A stretch of DNA of 17,612 bases from Pseudomonadota bacterium (GTDB lineage: Bacteria; Pseudomonadota; Gammaproteobacteria; Xanthomonadales; Xanthomonadaceae): NCBI GenBank assembly GCA_023457475.1, contig JAEWLO010000042.1:1-17612 (forward strand), read 5' to 3'. The translations under genes and the position numbers were made by a program. Positions 1 through 8,388 of this stretch are shown here, in pieces; position 1 is the first letter of the stretch, and the number at the start of each line of letters is the position of its first letter. The notes under the pieces are model-generated. The model did not search any database and was not told the DNA's origin. It saw only the letters and a program-made list of their open reading frames with translations.

Positions 1-320
1 GTATCGCGCGCCGCCGCATACAGCCGGTCGGTCGCGCCCGGCGACACCGCGAAGCGGCCGCCCACGGCCTTCACCTGCTCCATCTGTGCGGCGGTGAGCA
101 CGGTGCCGGCACCGACCACGGCGTCGGGAACCGCTTCGACCATCGCTGCGATGGCGTCCATCGCCACCGGCGTACGCAGGGTGACTTCGATGACCGGCAG
201 ACCGCCGTTGAACAGCGCACGCGCCACGCTCACCGCGTCGTCCACGTTCTCGGGGGTGAACACCGGAATCACCGGGGCCAGTTTCAGAACTGCGCGTACG
301 CGCGGATCAGCGCCGGACAT
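1..320 (-). CDS. eda: 2-dehydro-3-deoxyphosphogluconate (KDPG) aldolase, N-terminal part
   Basis: Cytoplasmic class I aldolase that splits KDPG into pyruvate and glyceraldehyde 3-phosphate, the last step of the Entner-Doudoroff and uronate routes. The 106 residues in the window follow Eda closely: VIPVF near residue 18, VIEVTLRT at 43-50 (E45 is the general acid/base position, R49 the phosphate-side arginine of the family), GAGTVLT near 71 and SPGATD near 94. The Schiff-base lysine lies beyond the window edge. The start is the ATG at 320, with AGGAG seven bases upstream, inside the end of kdgK. The two genes overlap by 14 bases, so translation is probably coupled and they form one operon. It could be the galactonate counterpart DgoA, but the pairing with kdgK favours Eda. 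Confidence 0.93.
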   Translation of the reverse strand, partial: MSGADPRVRAVLKLAPVIPVFTPENVDDAVSVARALFNGGLPVIEVTLRTPVAMDAIAAMVEAVPDAVVGAGTVLTAAQMEQVKAVGGRFAVSPGATDRLYAAARD

Positions 321-1323
321 CGAATCGCTCCTCGCCCGTGAGGGCCATCACGTCAGCTTCGCTGACAGGGTTGAAGTCACCCGGGATCGAGTGCTTGAGG
401 ATGGCAGCGGCCAGACCGAAGCGCACGACCGCCTGCGGATCGAAGCTGCGCATCATGCCATGCAGGATGCCTGCGGCGAAGGCGTCGCCACCGCCGATGC
501 GGTCGACGATGCCCACCATCTCACGCGCGGCGGCCACCGCACGGGTGCCGTCGCGGCCCACCAGCATCGCCCCCAGCGAATGATGGTCCACGCTGTGCGG
601 CGTGCGCTGGGTGCAGGCCATCCACTGCAGGCGCGGGAAGGCGGCAAACGCCTGCGCGGCGGCGGCATCCACGCGCTCGGCCACGTCGGCCTGCGGGAAC
701 TCGCCGCCAAGCACCACCCCGATATCGCGGTAGTCCGCGAAGGCGACGTGCGCGCAGGCGAACAGCTCGCGCAGGATGCGCGGCGCATCGCCTTCCCAGC
801 GCGCCCACAGCGACGGACGGAAGTTGCCATCGAAGGACACCTTCACGCCGCGCGCGCAGGCCATCTGTGCTGCGACCAGGGTGGCTTCGGCCATCGCAGG
901 GTTCAGCGCCGGGCTCACGCCGGAAAGGTGCAGCCACTCCACGCCATCCAGCAGCGCATCCCAGTCGTAGTCCGCAGCGCTGCCGAGCGAGAACGCCGAG
1001 TCCACGCGGTCGTACACGACTTCGCTCGCGCGCTGCACCGCACCGGTGGTAAGGAAGTACAGGCCCATGCGCCCAGGGCGGGTCTGCACCTGCGCGGTGT
1101 CCACACCATGCCGCCGCAGCTCGCCGCTGACGAACTGCCCCAGAGGGTTGTCGGGCAGCGCGCTGACCATTGAAACCGAATGACCGAAGTGGGCAAGCGA
1201 GACCCCCACATTGGCCTCCGCGCCACCGGGGTGTACCGTCAGCTGCGCCGTCTGCAGCAGCAGTTCACGGCCGGGGGCGCTCATGCGCAGCAGCAACTCT
1301 CCAAAACACACAACACGACTCAT
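307..1323 (-). CDS. kdgK: 2-dehydro-3-deoxygluconate kinase (PfkB family)
   Basis: Phosphorylates 2-keto-3-deoxygluconate to KDPG with ATP in the cytoplasm and so feeds the adjacent eda. The 338 residues are a complete PfkB-family ribokinase fold: the N-terminal substrate motif HPGGAEANVGVSLA at 31-44, a central NFRPSLW at 167-173, and the ATP/anion-hole signature DRIGGGDAFAAG at 274-285 with D280 as catalytic base. The KHSIPGDFN stretch at 310-318 is the kind seen in KDG kinases. The start has GAAGGA about nine bases upstream. It is transcribed away from the TonB receptor gene, with 271 bases between the two starts that carry repeated operator-like motifs. Other sugar-kinase specificities such as 2-keto-3-deoxygalactonate are possible but less likely beside eda. 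Confidence 0.92.
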   Translation of the reverse strand: MSRVVCFGELLLRMSAPGRELLLQTAQLTVHPGGAEANVGVSLAHFGHSVSMVSALPDNPLGQFVSGELRRHGVDTAQVQTRPGRMGLYFLTTGAVQRASEVVYDRVDSAFSLGSAADYDWDALLDGVEWLHLSGVSPALNPAMAEATLVAAQMACARGVKVSFDGNFRPSLWARWEGDAPRILRELFACAHVAFADYRDIGVVLGGEFPQADVAERVDAAAAQAFAAFPRLQWMACTQRTPHSVDHHSLGAMLVGRDGTRAVAAAREMVGIVDRIGGGDAFAAGILHGMMRSFDPQAVVRFGLAAAILKHSIPGDFNPVSEADVMALTGEERFDVRR

Positions 1324-1380
1324 GGCGATGGATCCTTCGTGGTGACGCTGACCCGGAGGTCAGGGGCGGACAGATTGGCT

Positions 1381-1392
1381 AGCGGTGTCATT
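1381..1392. promoter_or_regulatory. Operator-like repeat, copy 1 (kdgK side)
   Basis: AGCGGTGTCATT, found again exactly at 1528-1539. Read on the minus strand, the surrounding bases TGACACCGCTAGCCA form an imperfect dyad with a CG in its centre, the general look of a LacI-family operator. It lies 58 bases before the kdgK start and touches the candidate -10 box. No regulator gene is visible in the window, so the binding protein is unknown. Confidence 0.45.
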
Positions 1393-1417
1393 CTAACGGG
1401 GCAACGCCGTCCGTCTA
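1390..1417 (-). promoter_or_regulatory. Candidate kdgK-eda promoter
   Basis: Read on the minus strand there is a -35-like TAGACG (1412-1417) and a -10-like TAGAAT (1390-1395) separated by 16 bases, about 67 bases upstream of the kdgK start. The -10 hexamer abuts and partly overlaps the operator-like motif at 1381-1392, which is where a repressor would block transcription. The hexamers are only partial matches to the sigma-70 consensus, so this is a suggestion. Confidence 0.35.
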
Positions 1418-1472
1418 CCCGGTCTTGGTGCTGTACCCATTGTCCCGCAAGCCTCTGCGAGACATTGCAGGT

Positions 1473-1492
1473 CTGTTGCGGTGCAAGATGCC
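1473..1492. promoter_or_regulatory. Shared 20-nt upstream element, copy 1
   Basis: CTGTTGCGGTGCAAGATGCC. The same 20 bases with one change (T to C in the middle) occur at 4392-4411 upstream of the large exported protein. The core TTGCGGYGCAA is a dyad (TTGCG/CGCAA in the second copy). It lies 102 bases before the TonB receptor start. It is a candidate binding site for a regulator common to both genes. Confidence 0.5.
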
Positions 1493-1527
1493 CCCGCCTC
1501 CACGTGCTGTTAACGTCCGCTCTGACC

Positions 1528-1539
1528 AGCGGTGTCATT
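1528..1539. promoter_or_regulatory. Operator-like repeat, copy 2 (receptor side)
   Basis: Second exact copy of AGCGGTGTCATT, ending 55 bases before the TonB receptor start. The flanking bases make TGACCAGCGGTGTCA (1525-1539), whose ends TGAC and GTCA are a perfect dyad. Copy 1 sits at almost the same distance from kdgK, so one regulator could control both divergent units. Confidence 0.45.
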
Positions 1540-1594
1540 GCACGGACGTACCGCCGGATTGCTGTTTCATGTAGCACCTTGGGAGAGGGAAAAC

Positions 1595-4357
1595 ATGCAA
1601 TACCGAAACAACACACAGAAAAAGACACCGGTTACCTTGCTTGCACTGTCCATTGGTCTGGCGCTTGGCAGCCCCGCCCTGGCACAGGAGCAGACCGGCA
1701 CCGCCGCCACCGAACTGGACACCGTGGTGGTCACCGGCTACCGCGCCAGCGTGGAGAAGGCGCTGGACATCAAGCGCGGTGAATCCGGCGTGGTGGACGC
1801 CATCGTCGCCGAAGACATCGGCAAGTTCCCTGATCTGAACCTGGCCGAGTCGCTGCAGCGCGTGCCCGGCGTGGTCATCGCCCGCGAAGCCGGCGAAGGC
1901 CGCAACATCTCGGTACGTGGACTGGGCCCGGACTTCACCCGCGTCCGCATCAATGGCATGGAAGCGCTGACCACGGTCGGTGCCGGCGACCAGAGCGGCG
2001 GCACCAACCGCGGCCGCGGCTTCGACTTCAACGTGTTCGCCTCGGACCTGTTCTCGCAGCTGATCGTGCGCAAGACCGCTTCGGCCGACGTGGAAGAAGG
2101 TTCGCTTGGTGCCACCGTCGACCTGCGCACCGCGCGCCCGTTCGACTACGACGGCTTCACCTTCGCCGCCAGCGGCCAGGCCAGCTACAACGCGATGGCT
2201 GAAAAAGCCGACCCGCGCGTGGCCGCGCTGGTTTCCAATACCTGGGCCGACAACACCTTCGGTGCCCTGTTCTCGGTGGCCTATTCCGAGCGCCAGGCAC
2301 TGGAAGAAGGTTCCAACACCGGCCGTTGGGCCAACGGCCCGAGCAACGGCAATTTCAGCGCCACCTCGCCGTTCACCGAGGCACGCAGCGCCAATGTCTA
2401 CCACCCGCGCTTCCCGCGCTACGTGCAGATGGAGCACGAGCAGAAGCGCCTGGGCATGACCGGCACCCTGCAGTGGAAGCCGAGCGACGCCACCGAGATC
2501 TCGCTGGATGCGCTGTACTCGAAGATCGACGCCGAGCGTGACGAGAACTACATCGAGGCGATCTCGTTCAGCCGTGGCACCAGCACGAATCCGCGTCTGG
2601 TCGGCAAGCCGAACACCATCGTCAAGAACGGCGTGATTGAAAACAACGCGCTGGTCTATGGCGAGTTCGACAACGTCGACATCCGCACCGAAAACCGCCA
2701 TGACGAGTGGAGCACCGAATTCACGCAGGTCGCGCTGAACGGCCAGCACCGCTTCGGCGACGACTTCACCTTGTCCGGCAAGGTCGGCATCTCGCGCTCC
2801 AAGCACGAGAATCCGATCCAGACCACGATCATCATGGACAAGTACGACGTCGACAATTACAGCTACGACTACCGGGGCAACAGCCGGTTCCCGAAGCTGA
2901 ACTACGGCATCGACCCGACCAATGCGGCCGGCTGGGAACTGGCGGAAATCCGCCTGCGTCCGCAGTACGTCGACAATGACTTCGACACCGGTCAGATCGA
3001 CTTCAACTGGAACATCAGCCCCGGCTTCCGCCTGAAGGGCGGCGTGCTGGCCAAGGACTACACCTTCAAGACCACCGAACTGCGCCGCGCCAGCGAACTG
3101 GCCGTGCCCAACTTCGCCGACGGCACCAAGATCGTCCCGGTCGACATGACCCAGCCGGCCAGCCTCAAGGGCATCACCGGGTATCCGGACAAGTGGGTGG
3201 TGCCGAACCTGGACGCCATCGCCGACCAGTTCGACATCTACAGCAACAGCGGCATCTACGCTGTCGCACCGCGCGCCAACAACGTGCGTACCGTGGAAGA
3301 AGAAGACCGCGGCGGCTACCTGATGGGTGAGTTCTCCACCGATCTGGGCAGCATCCCGTTCTCCGGTAACTTCGGCGTCCGCTACGTGCGCACCAAGCAG
3401 ATCTCCACCGGTCTGTCGACGCTGGCCAGCGGTACCGTCTCCACCACGTCCAGCCGGACGTACGACGACACCCTGCCCTCGTTCAACCTGGTGGCGGAAA
3501 TCACCCCGGACTTCCTGATCCGCCTGGGTGCCGCCAAGGTGATGAGCCGCCCGGGCCTGGGCAGCCTGACCCCGGGCGCGACCGTCGCCGTGGCCGGTGG
3601 TGCGCGCACCATCTCCAGCGGCAACCCGAACCTCGACCCGATCCGCGCCACCAACGTGGACCTCGGCTTCGAGTGGTACTTCAACGAAGGCGCGATGGCC
3701 GGCGTCGGTCTGTTCTACAAGGACATCGACAGCTTCGTGCAGACCACGCGCGAAGTGGCTCCGTACAGCGCCAGCGGCCTGCCGGCCGAACTGCTGATCG
3801 GCACCGGTGCCTCGCCGGCGGATGACTTCACCTACACCAAGCCGGTGAACACCCCGGGCGGTGAGCTGTACGGCGCGGAGGTGAACTACACCCAGCTGTT
3901 CACCTTCCTGCCGGGCAACTGGTCGAACCTGGGCATCCAGCTGAACTACACCTGGGTGGAATCGCAGATCCAGTACATCAACTCCACCGGCCAGCCGGTG
4001 ATGAAGGCCGACCTGACCGGTCTGTCCAAGTCGTCCTGGAACGCCACGCTGTTCTATGAAGGCAAGGTCTGGTCCGGCCGCGTGTCGGCCACCAACCGCG
4101 ACGACTACCTGACCCAGGTACCGGGCACGGAAGCCGGCTTCAACATGGACGGTACCCACGGCATGACCGGCACCACCTTCATCGACGCGTCGATCCGCTA
4201 TGCGGTCAGCGACAAGCTGGAGCTGAGCCTGGAAGGCATGAACCTGACCAACGAAGCCAGCGACGAGTGGGTGTACTCGCCGGCCACCGGTCGCCTGCCG
4301 CTGCAGTACACCGAAACCGGGCGGCAGTACATGCTCGGCGTGCGCTACAAGTTCTGA
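1595..4357 (+). CDS. TonB-dependent outer-membrane receptor
   Basis: Outer-membrane beta-barrel transporter, energised by TonB-ExbB-ExbD, that brings oligosaccharides into the periplasm. The chosen ATG at 1595 has GGGAGAGGGA directly upstream; an in-frame ATG at 1532 would place 21 unsuitable residues before the signal peptide. The 920-residue product begins with a signal peptide (1-30, ending SPALA before QEQ), then a TonB-box-like DTVVVTG (42-48) and a plug with ESLQRVPGVVI (85-95) and ISVRGLGPDFTRVRINGMEA (105-124). The stretch IVAEDIGKFPDLNLAE is typical of the Xanthomonas/Caulobacter receptor family (TIGR01782). The barrel ends in a terminal phenylalanine (LGVRYKF). Its neighbours point to a uronate-containing glycan as substrate; that is inferred from context only. 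Confidence 0.93.
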   Translation: MQYRNNTQKKTPVTLLALSIGLALGSPALAQEQTGTAATELDTVVVTGYRASVEKALDIKRGESGVVDAIVAEDIGKFPDLNLAESLQRVPGVVIAREAGEGRNISVRGLGPDFTRVRINGMEALTTVGAGDQSGGTNRGRGFDFNVFASDLFSQLIVRKTASADVEEGSLGATVDLRTARPFDYDGFTFAASGQASYNAMAEKADPRVAALVSNTWADNTFGALFSVAYSERQALEEGSNTGRWANGPSNGNFSATSPFTEARSANVYHPRFPRYVQMEHEQKRLGMTGTLQWKPSDATEISLDALYSKIDAERDENYIEAISFSRGTSTNPRLVGKPNTIVKNGVIENNALVYGEFDNVDIRTENRHDEWSTEFTQVALNGQHRFGDDFTLSGKVGISRSKHENPIQTTIIMDKYDVDNYSYDYRGNSRFPKLNYGIDPTNAAGWELAEIRLRPQYVDNDFDTGQIDFNWNISPGFRLKGGVLAKDYTFKTTELRRASELAVPNFADGTKIVPVDMTQPASLKGITGYPDKWVVPNLDAIADQFDIYSNSGIYAVAPRANNVRTVEEEDRGGYLMGEFSTDLGSIPFSGNFGVRYVRTKQISTGLSTLASGTVSTTSSRTYDDTLPSFNLVAEITPDFLIRLGAAKVMSRPGLGSLTPGATVAVAGGARTISSGNPNLDPIRATNVDLGFEWYFNEGAMAGVGLFYKDIDSFVQTTREVAPYSASGLPAELLIGTGASPADDFTYTKPVNTPGGELYGAEVNYTQLFTFLPGNWSNLGIQLNYTWVESQIQYINSTGQPVMKADLTGLSKSSWNATLFYEGKVWSGRVSATNRDDYLTQVPGTEAGFNMDGTHGMTGTTFIDASIRYAVSDKLELSLEGMNLTNEASDEWVYSPATGRLPLQYTETGRQYMLGVRYKF

Positions 4358-4368
4358 CGCGCACCCGA

Positions 4369-4394
4369 CAGCGGCGTGGGCAACCACGCCGCTG
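4369..4394 (+). terminator. Strong hairpin after the TonB receptor gene
   Basis: Perfect 11-bp stem CAGCGGCGTGG / CCACGCCGCTG closed by a GCAA tetraloop, starting 11 bases after the receptor stop codon. There is no run of T after it (TTGCGG follows), so it may be a weak terminator, a processing or stability hairpin that raises receptor mRNA relative to the next gene, or both. Confidence 0.55.
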
Positions 4395-4411
4395 TTGCGG
4401 CGCAAGATGCC
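4392..4411. promoter_or_regulatory. Shared 20-nt upstream element, copy 2
   Basis: CTGTTGCGGCGCAAGATGCC, 19 of 20 bases identical to 1473-1492. Here the core TTGCGGCGCAA is a perfect dyad around one base. It ends 119 bases before the start of the large exported protein, and its first three bases are shared with the preceding hairpin. It suggests that the downstream gene has its own regulated promoter as well as possible read-through from the receptor gene. Confidence 0.5.
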
Positions 4412-4530
4412 GCATCGATGTCCCCTTGCTAGTTTCTGACGGCCCTGCGCTGGCGCGGCGGCCGTGGCCGACCGTACTGTTCCGCTGACGAGCATCGCGG
4501 TGGCGTTCTCGCTGTGGAAAGGAAGGTCAC

Positions 4531-7500
4531 ATGCCGCACCGCATTTCCCGATTGGCCAGCCTGCTGGCACTCGCGCTCACCACCGGCGGAGCCACCGCCG
4601 CACCGCAGCTGCTGTTCCATGTCTCTGCCGAACAAGGCCTGCAGGCCGACCAGGCGCAGGGCGACCCCGTTCCCAACTTCGTCGACAAGGTCACCACAGT
4701 GGCCGACGGCGCGCACGGGCGCGCCATCCAGTGGGCGGACGACGGCGTGCTGTCGTGGAACGCGCCCGGCAACATCCAGGCGCAGCGCGGCACCCTCGGT
4801 TTCTTCTGGCGTCCCCGCTACGCAGTGGGTGAAGCGCCCTTCGTGATCTTCCGCGTCGGCTATGCCGACCACAGCAGCTGGGACATGGCCTGGCTGCGCA
4901 TCGACTGGAACGGCCACGGCTTCGATGCCTTCGTGACCGACGCCAACCTCGCCCGCACCCGGGTCTCGTTCAAACTGGACGCCCTGCCCGCCGCCGACCG
5001 CTGGCAGCACATCGCCTTCGGTTGGGACGAAGACCACGGCGTGCGCCTGTACATCGACGGCCGCGAGGTGGCCCGGGAAGAGACCACCGCCGACTACGAT
5101 GCCGCGCTGGACCAGCTCGGCCTTGCCGGCCGGGTAATGGCCCCGTATCAGGTGCAGAGCCGCTACAACTTCCTGCGCGGCAGCGACTTCGACGAGATCC
5201 GGGTTTACGACCAGTTGCTCGATGCCGCCGGCATGGCCGCGCTGGCCGCGAACCGCGCGCCCGGCACCGCCGTTGGCACCGCCGACGCCCAGCGCGCCTG
5301 GAACCATCGCTTCGGTTGGGACCGCGCGCTGCCGCCCGCGCTGACCGCGGCAACCACCTCGATCCGCAAGGTCGAGTTCGCCGACACCAAGGACCACAAG
5401 CAGTGGATGTGGAAGGCGACTGACGGCATCGCCGAAACCACCTGGCCGGGCGTGTACAACCGCTCGCGCCTGCCCGGCCGCAATGACTATTTCCAGCTGC
5501 CGGACTGGAACACCTATGTGGAAGGCGGCCAGCAGCTCGACCTGACGGTGCCGGCGGATGAAACCGTCAATCGCGTCGAAGTGCGCGGTGCCGCATTCGG
5601 GTCGCTCAGCGTCAGCCATGAGGGAGCCGCCGCACAGCCGCTGCTGCAGCGCCCGCAGGGCGTGGTGCGCAGCGTGGATGACATTGCGGCACAGCGCGGC
5701 GGCGTGCTGCATTTCCGCAATACCGCACAGGAAACCCCGATCCAGGAGATCTGGGCGTACCAGGTCAGCGACGGAACCGAGCCGGAGGGGACGGTCAAGC
5801 AGCGCTACCTGATCGACAGCCAGGCCCTGCCCGACTACCTCAACATCACCGCGCTGCGCGAGTACATCGACGGGCGCTACCCAGCTGCCGAACGCAGCAC
5901 GGTGATGGCGCTGCCGAAGGGCGCGGGTTCGCGCCGCCGGGGTGCCGACACGCTGCCGACGCAGCCGCTGCCGATCGTGCACGTGCTCATTCCCTCCGGC
6001 GTAGGCGACGCGCCGGCTGCGCAACCGCTCATCCGCAGCTGGGCGCACAGCTGGGAAAACATGTACGACGGCCTGGATGGTGTGGCCATCGACCTTCCGG
6101 CGCTGGACCTGCCGGCCACGCGCGACGGCCTGATCCCGCTCAATATCCGCATCAAGGACCCGATCTGGCCGGCCCGCGACATGATTGATGTCTCGGTCTC
6201 GGTGATGCCCGGCGAGAAGCGCACGCTGTGGCTGGACCTGCGCGACCGCATCCTGACCGCCGACAGCCTGTGGCTGAGCATCGCGTCCGGCGCGCCCGGC
6301 TTCAACGCCGTTTCGCTCGACGGTGCCGAGATCCGGCTGGTGTTCAAGGACCGCGACGCGGCCAAGCGCGAGCACACCGTCGACCGCTTCAACCAGGTAC
6401 GTGACAACTGGGGCTTCCTGGTCGAGGAACACACCACCTCCAAGCGCCAGCGCCTGTATGCGCGCGTCTACGCCGACCTGAGCGACCTGCTGCGGGTGGA
6501 CCCGGACCATGAACTGGGCCGGTTGTACTGGAACTACATCAGCTACAACAGCCAGGGCAAACCCCCGTTCAAGCAGCCGGAAGCCCCGAAGGGCGTGCCG
6601 CTGTGGGCGTTCCGCCAGACCGAAGACCTGAAGTACGTGCGCCGCTTCATCGACTGGTGGATCGACCACCGCCAGATCGCCTACGGCGACTTCGGCGGCG
6701 GCATCTCCGACGATACCGACCTCACCCAGCAGTGGCCGGGCCTGGCGTTGATGGGCGTCGAACCCGACCGGCTCAATGCCTCGCTCACCGCGCTGTCCGA
6801 CGCCGTGTACCGCAATGGCATGTTCAGCAACGGCCTCAGCACCATCGAAACCGATGAGCTGCATTCCTACGAGGAAGGCATCAACGCCAACAGCGCGATG
6901 CTGTACCTCAACTGGGGCGACCCGCTCACGGTCGAGCGCCTGATGGAAACGGTGAAGGCTTTCGACGAGCGCATCATCCTGCCCAATCCGCAGGGCCACC
7001 TGCTGTTCTCCAGCAACTGGTTCGGCGGCAACAAGGTGTACCGCGAGCCCAACTGTCAGTGGCAGAAGCCATACTCCTTCCCCGCGCTGCATCCGGCTTT
7101 CCTGGTCGGCCAGTACAACGCCGATCCCACCGGCCGCAAGCTGGTGGTGGGCCTGGCGGATGGGTACCTGGCCCATGCGTACACCGACGAAAAGGGCCGC
7201 TGGGCACTGCCGAACGAGATCAACTGGGCGACCGGCAAGACCCGCGGCGGGGAGCTCAACAATGGCTCGGGCGGTGGCGACACGATGCATACCTTCTGGG
7301 CGGCATGGCGCTGGACCGGCGACGACAAGTACCTCAAGGCGCTGGACTACCGCGTGGCGCGGGGCGGCCCCGGGGCGCTGGCCAATCTCGGCGAGAATTT
7401 CGTGGAGGTACTGGACCGCAGCGGCGAATGGAATCCGAAGCTGATCGCTGACGCCGACGCCGGCAAGACCGGCTTCGAGAGCGTGATGGCGTGGCAGGCC

Positions 7501-8313
7501 ACCGGTGACAAGAAGTACCTGGAAGCACTGCACGCCGACGGCATCCAGGCCAAGGCCCAGCGCGAGTACATGAACACCGAAGGCCACTGGTGGTCCGACC
7601 GGGTGGAAGCGCCCAGCGAGTTCCTGCAGCGCGCCCGCCTCGGCGGCATCGCGCTCAAGCGCAACCAGAGCTGGTCGGGGCATACCGTGAGCTGGCGCTT
7701 CGCGCAGCCGGGCGCCGCCGAGCAGGTGGGTCTGCTGGTGCACGCACCGAACACCGAACGCTTCATCGTGACCGCCCATAACCTGGGCAAGCGTGCGGCC
7801 GATGCGCGCATGAGCACGTGGAACGTCACCGCCGGCACCTGGCGCATGCGCAGCGGTGTGGACCGCGATGGCGACGGAAAGATCGACGGCAAGGCGACCG
7901 AGCAGCAGATGACGCTGGAGCGCAGCGCCGAGATCCCGCTGCGCTTCGCACCCGGCCAGACCCAGGTGTTCGAGTTCGAGCTGGTGCAGGCCGGTACGCC
8001 GGTGGAACTGCGGCCGGACCTCGGGATTGGTCGAGGCGACCTCCGCGTGGACGGCAAGCAGGTGCACGTGACCGTGCACAGCCTCGGGCATGTGGGCACA
8101 CCGGTGGGCGTGGCGGTGCTTGAGGATGCGGGTGGTCGTGAGATCGCGCGGATTGAAGTGCCGGCGATGGAGGCACCGACGGACCTCGTACCGAAGACCA
8201 CCACGGTGGCACTGCCGTTGCCGGCCGGGAACCGGGATGGCCTCCGCGTGCGGGTTGCCTTGGAAGGCGACGCGCCGGAAGTCACCCAGCGCAACAACGT
8301 GCTGCGCCTCTAG
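4531..8313 (+). CDS. Exported LamG-domain protein with probable (alpha/alpha) barrel; candidate polysaccharide lyase or glycan hydrolase
   Basis: I do not recognise the exact family. The 1260-residue product starts with a signal peptide (1-23, ending GGATA before APQLL) and has AAGGAAGG just upstream of the ATG. Residues about 25-235 are a LamG/concanavalin-like domain: GTLGFFWRP at 87-95, RWQHIAFGWDEDHGVRLYID at 157-176 and DFDEIRVYD at 219-227. Residues about 250-680 look mostly beta. Residues about 685-1030 are rich in W, Y, G and helical repeats (GDFGGGISDDTDL at 719-731, SYEEGINANSAMLYLNWGDP at 779-798, NGSGGGDTMHTFW at 911-923), as in toroidal polysaccharide lyases and some glycosidases. 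Residues 1111-1119 (DRDGDGKID) form an EF-hand-type calcium loop. The C-terminus (about 1150-1260) resembles a beta-sandwich. Context with kdgK and eda favours a uronate-releasing lyase; the catalytic residues cannot be assigned from this sequence alone. Confidence 0.7.
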   Translation: MPHRISRLASLLALALTTGGATAAPQLLFHVSAEQGLQADQAQGDPVPNFVDKVTTVADGAHGRAIQWADDGVLSWNAPGNIQAQRGTLGFFWRPRYAVGEAPFVIFRVGYADHSSWDMAWLRIDWNGHGFDAFVTDANLARTRVSFKLDALPAADRWQHIAFGWDEDHGVRLYIDGREVAREETTADYDAALDQLGLAGRVMAPYQVQSRYNFLRGSDFDEIRVYDQLLDAAGMAALAANRAPGTAVGTADAQRAWNHRFGWDRALPPALTAATTSIRKVEFADTKDHKQWMWKATDGIAETTWPGVYNRSRLPGRNDYFQLPDWNTYVEGGQQLDLTVPADETVNRVEVRGAAFGSLSVSHEGAAAQPLLQRPQGVVRSVDDIAAQRGGVLHFRNTAQETPIQEIWAYQVSDGTEPEGTVKQRYLIDSQALPDYLNITALREYIDGRYPAAERSTVMALPKGAGSRRRGADTLPTQPLPIVHVLIPSGVGDAPAAQPLIRSWAHSWENMYDGLDGVAIDLPALDLPATRDGLIPLNIRIKDPIWPARDMIDVSVSVMPGEKRTLWLDLRDRILTADSLWLSIASGAPGFNAVSLDGAEIRLVFKDRDAAKREHTVDRFNQVRDNWGFLVEEHTTSKRQRLYARVYADLSDLLRVDPDHELGRLYWNYISYNSQGKPPFKQPEAPKGVPLWAFRQTEDLKYVRRFIDWWIDHRQIAYGDFGGGISDDTDLTQQWPGLALMGVEPDRLNASLTALSDAVYRNGMFSNGLSTIETDELHSYEEGINANSAMLYLNWGDPLTVERLMETVKAFDERIILPNPQGHLLFSSNWFGGNKVYREPNCQWQKPYSFPALHPAFLVGQYNADPTGRKLVVGLADGYLAHAYTDEKGRWALPNEINWATGKTRGGELNNGSGGGDTMHTFWAAWRWTGDDKYLKALDYRVARGGPGALANLGENFVEVLDRSGEWNPKLIADADAGKTGFESVMAWQATGDKKYLEALHADGIQAKAQREYMNTEGHWWSDRVEAPSEFLQRARLGGIALKRNQSWSGHTVSWRFAQPGAAEQVGLLVHAPNTERFIVTAHNLGKRAADARMSTWNVTAGTWRMRSGVDRDGDGKIDGKATEQQMTLERSAEIPLRFAPGQTQVFEFELVQAGTPVELRPDLGIGRGDLRVDGKQVHVTVHSLGHVGTPVGVAVLEDAGGREIARIEVPAMEAPTDLVPKTTTVALPLPAGNRDGLRVRVALEGDAPEVTQRNNVLRL

Positions 8314-8320
8314 GACTCTC

Positions 8321-8388
8321 GAACAACCCGCGTACCGGAACAACCTGCGTACTGGACCAACCTGCGTACTGGACCAACCTGCGTAGGG
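8321..8388. repeat. Four tandem 17-bp repeats
   Basis: Four head-to-tail units of 17 bases start eight bases after the stop codon of the preceding gene. Units are GAACAACCCGCGTACCG, GAACAACCTGCGTACTG, GACCAACCTGCGTACTG and GACCAACCTGCGTAGGG. They drift gradually from left to right, and the last unit runs into the GTAG of the adjoining REP element, so the array may have grown by slippage next to it. Too short and without spacers to be CRISPR. Confidence 0.8.

Noticed and set aside
94..1173. A 359-codon plus-strand frame across eda and kdgK
   Set aside because: It is antisense to two well-recognised enzymes and has no recognisable domain.
1535..4570. A 1011-codon open frame on the minus strand opposite the TonB receptor gene
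   Set aside because: Same composition effect. The plus strand encodes an unmistakable TonB receptor, and the antisense product is low-complexity and resembles nothing.
8321..8388. CRISPR-like array
   Set aside because: The 17-base units are directly adjacent with no spacers, and no cas gene is present.
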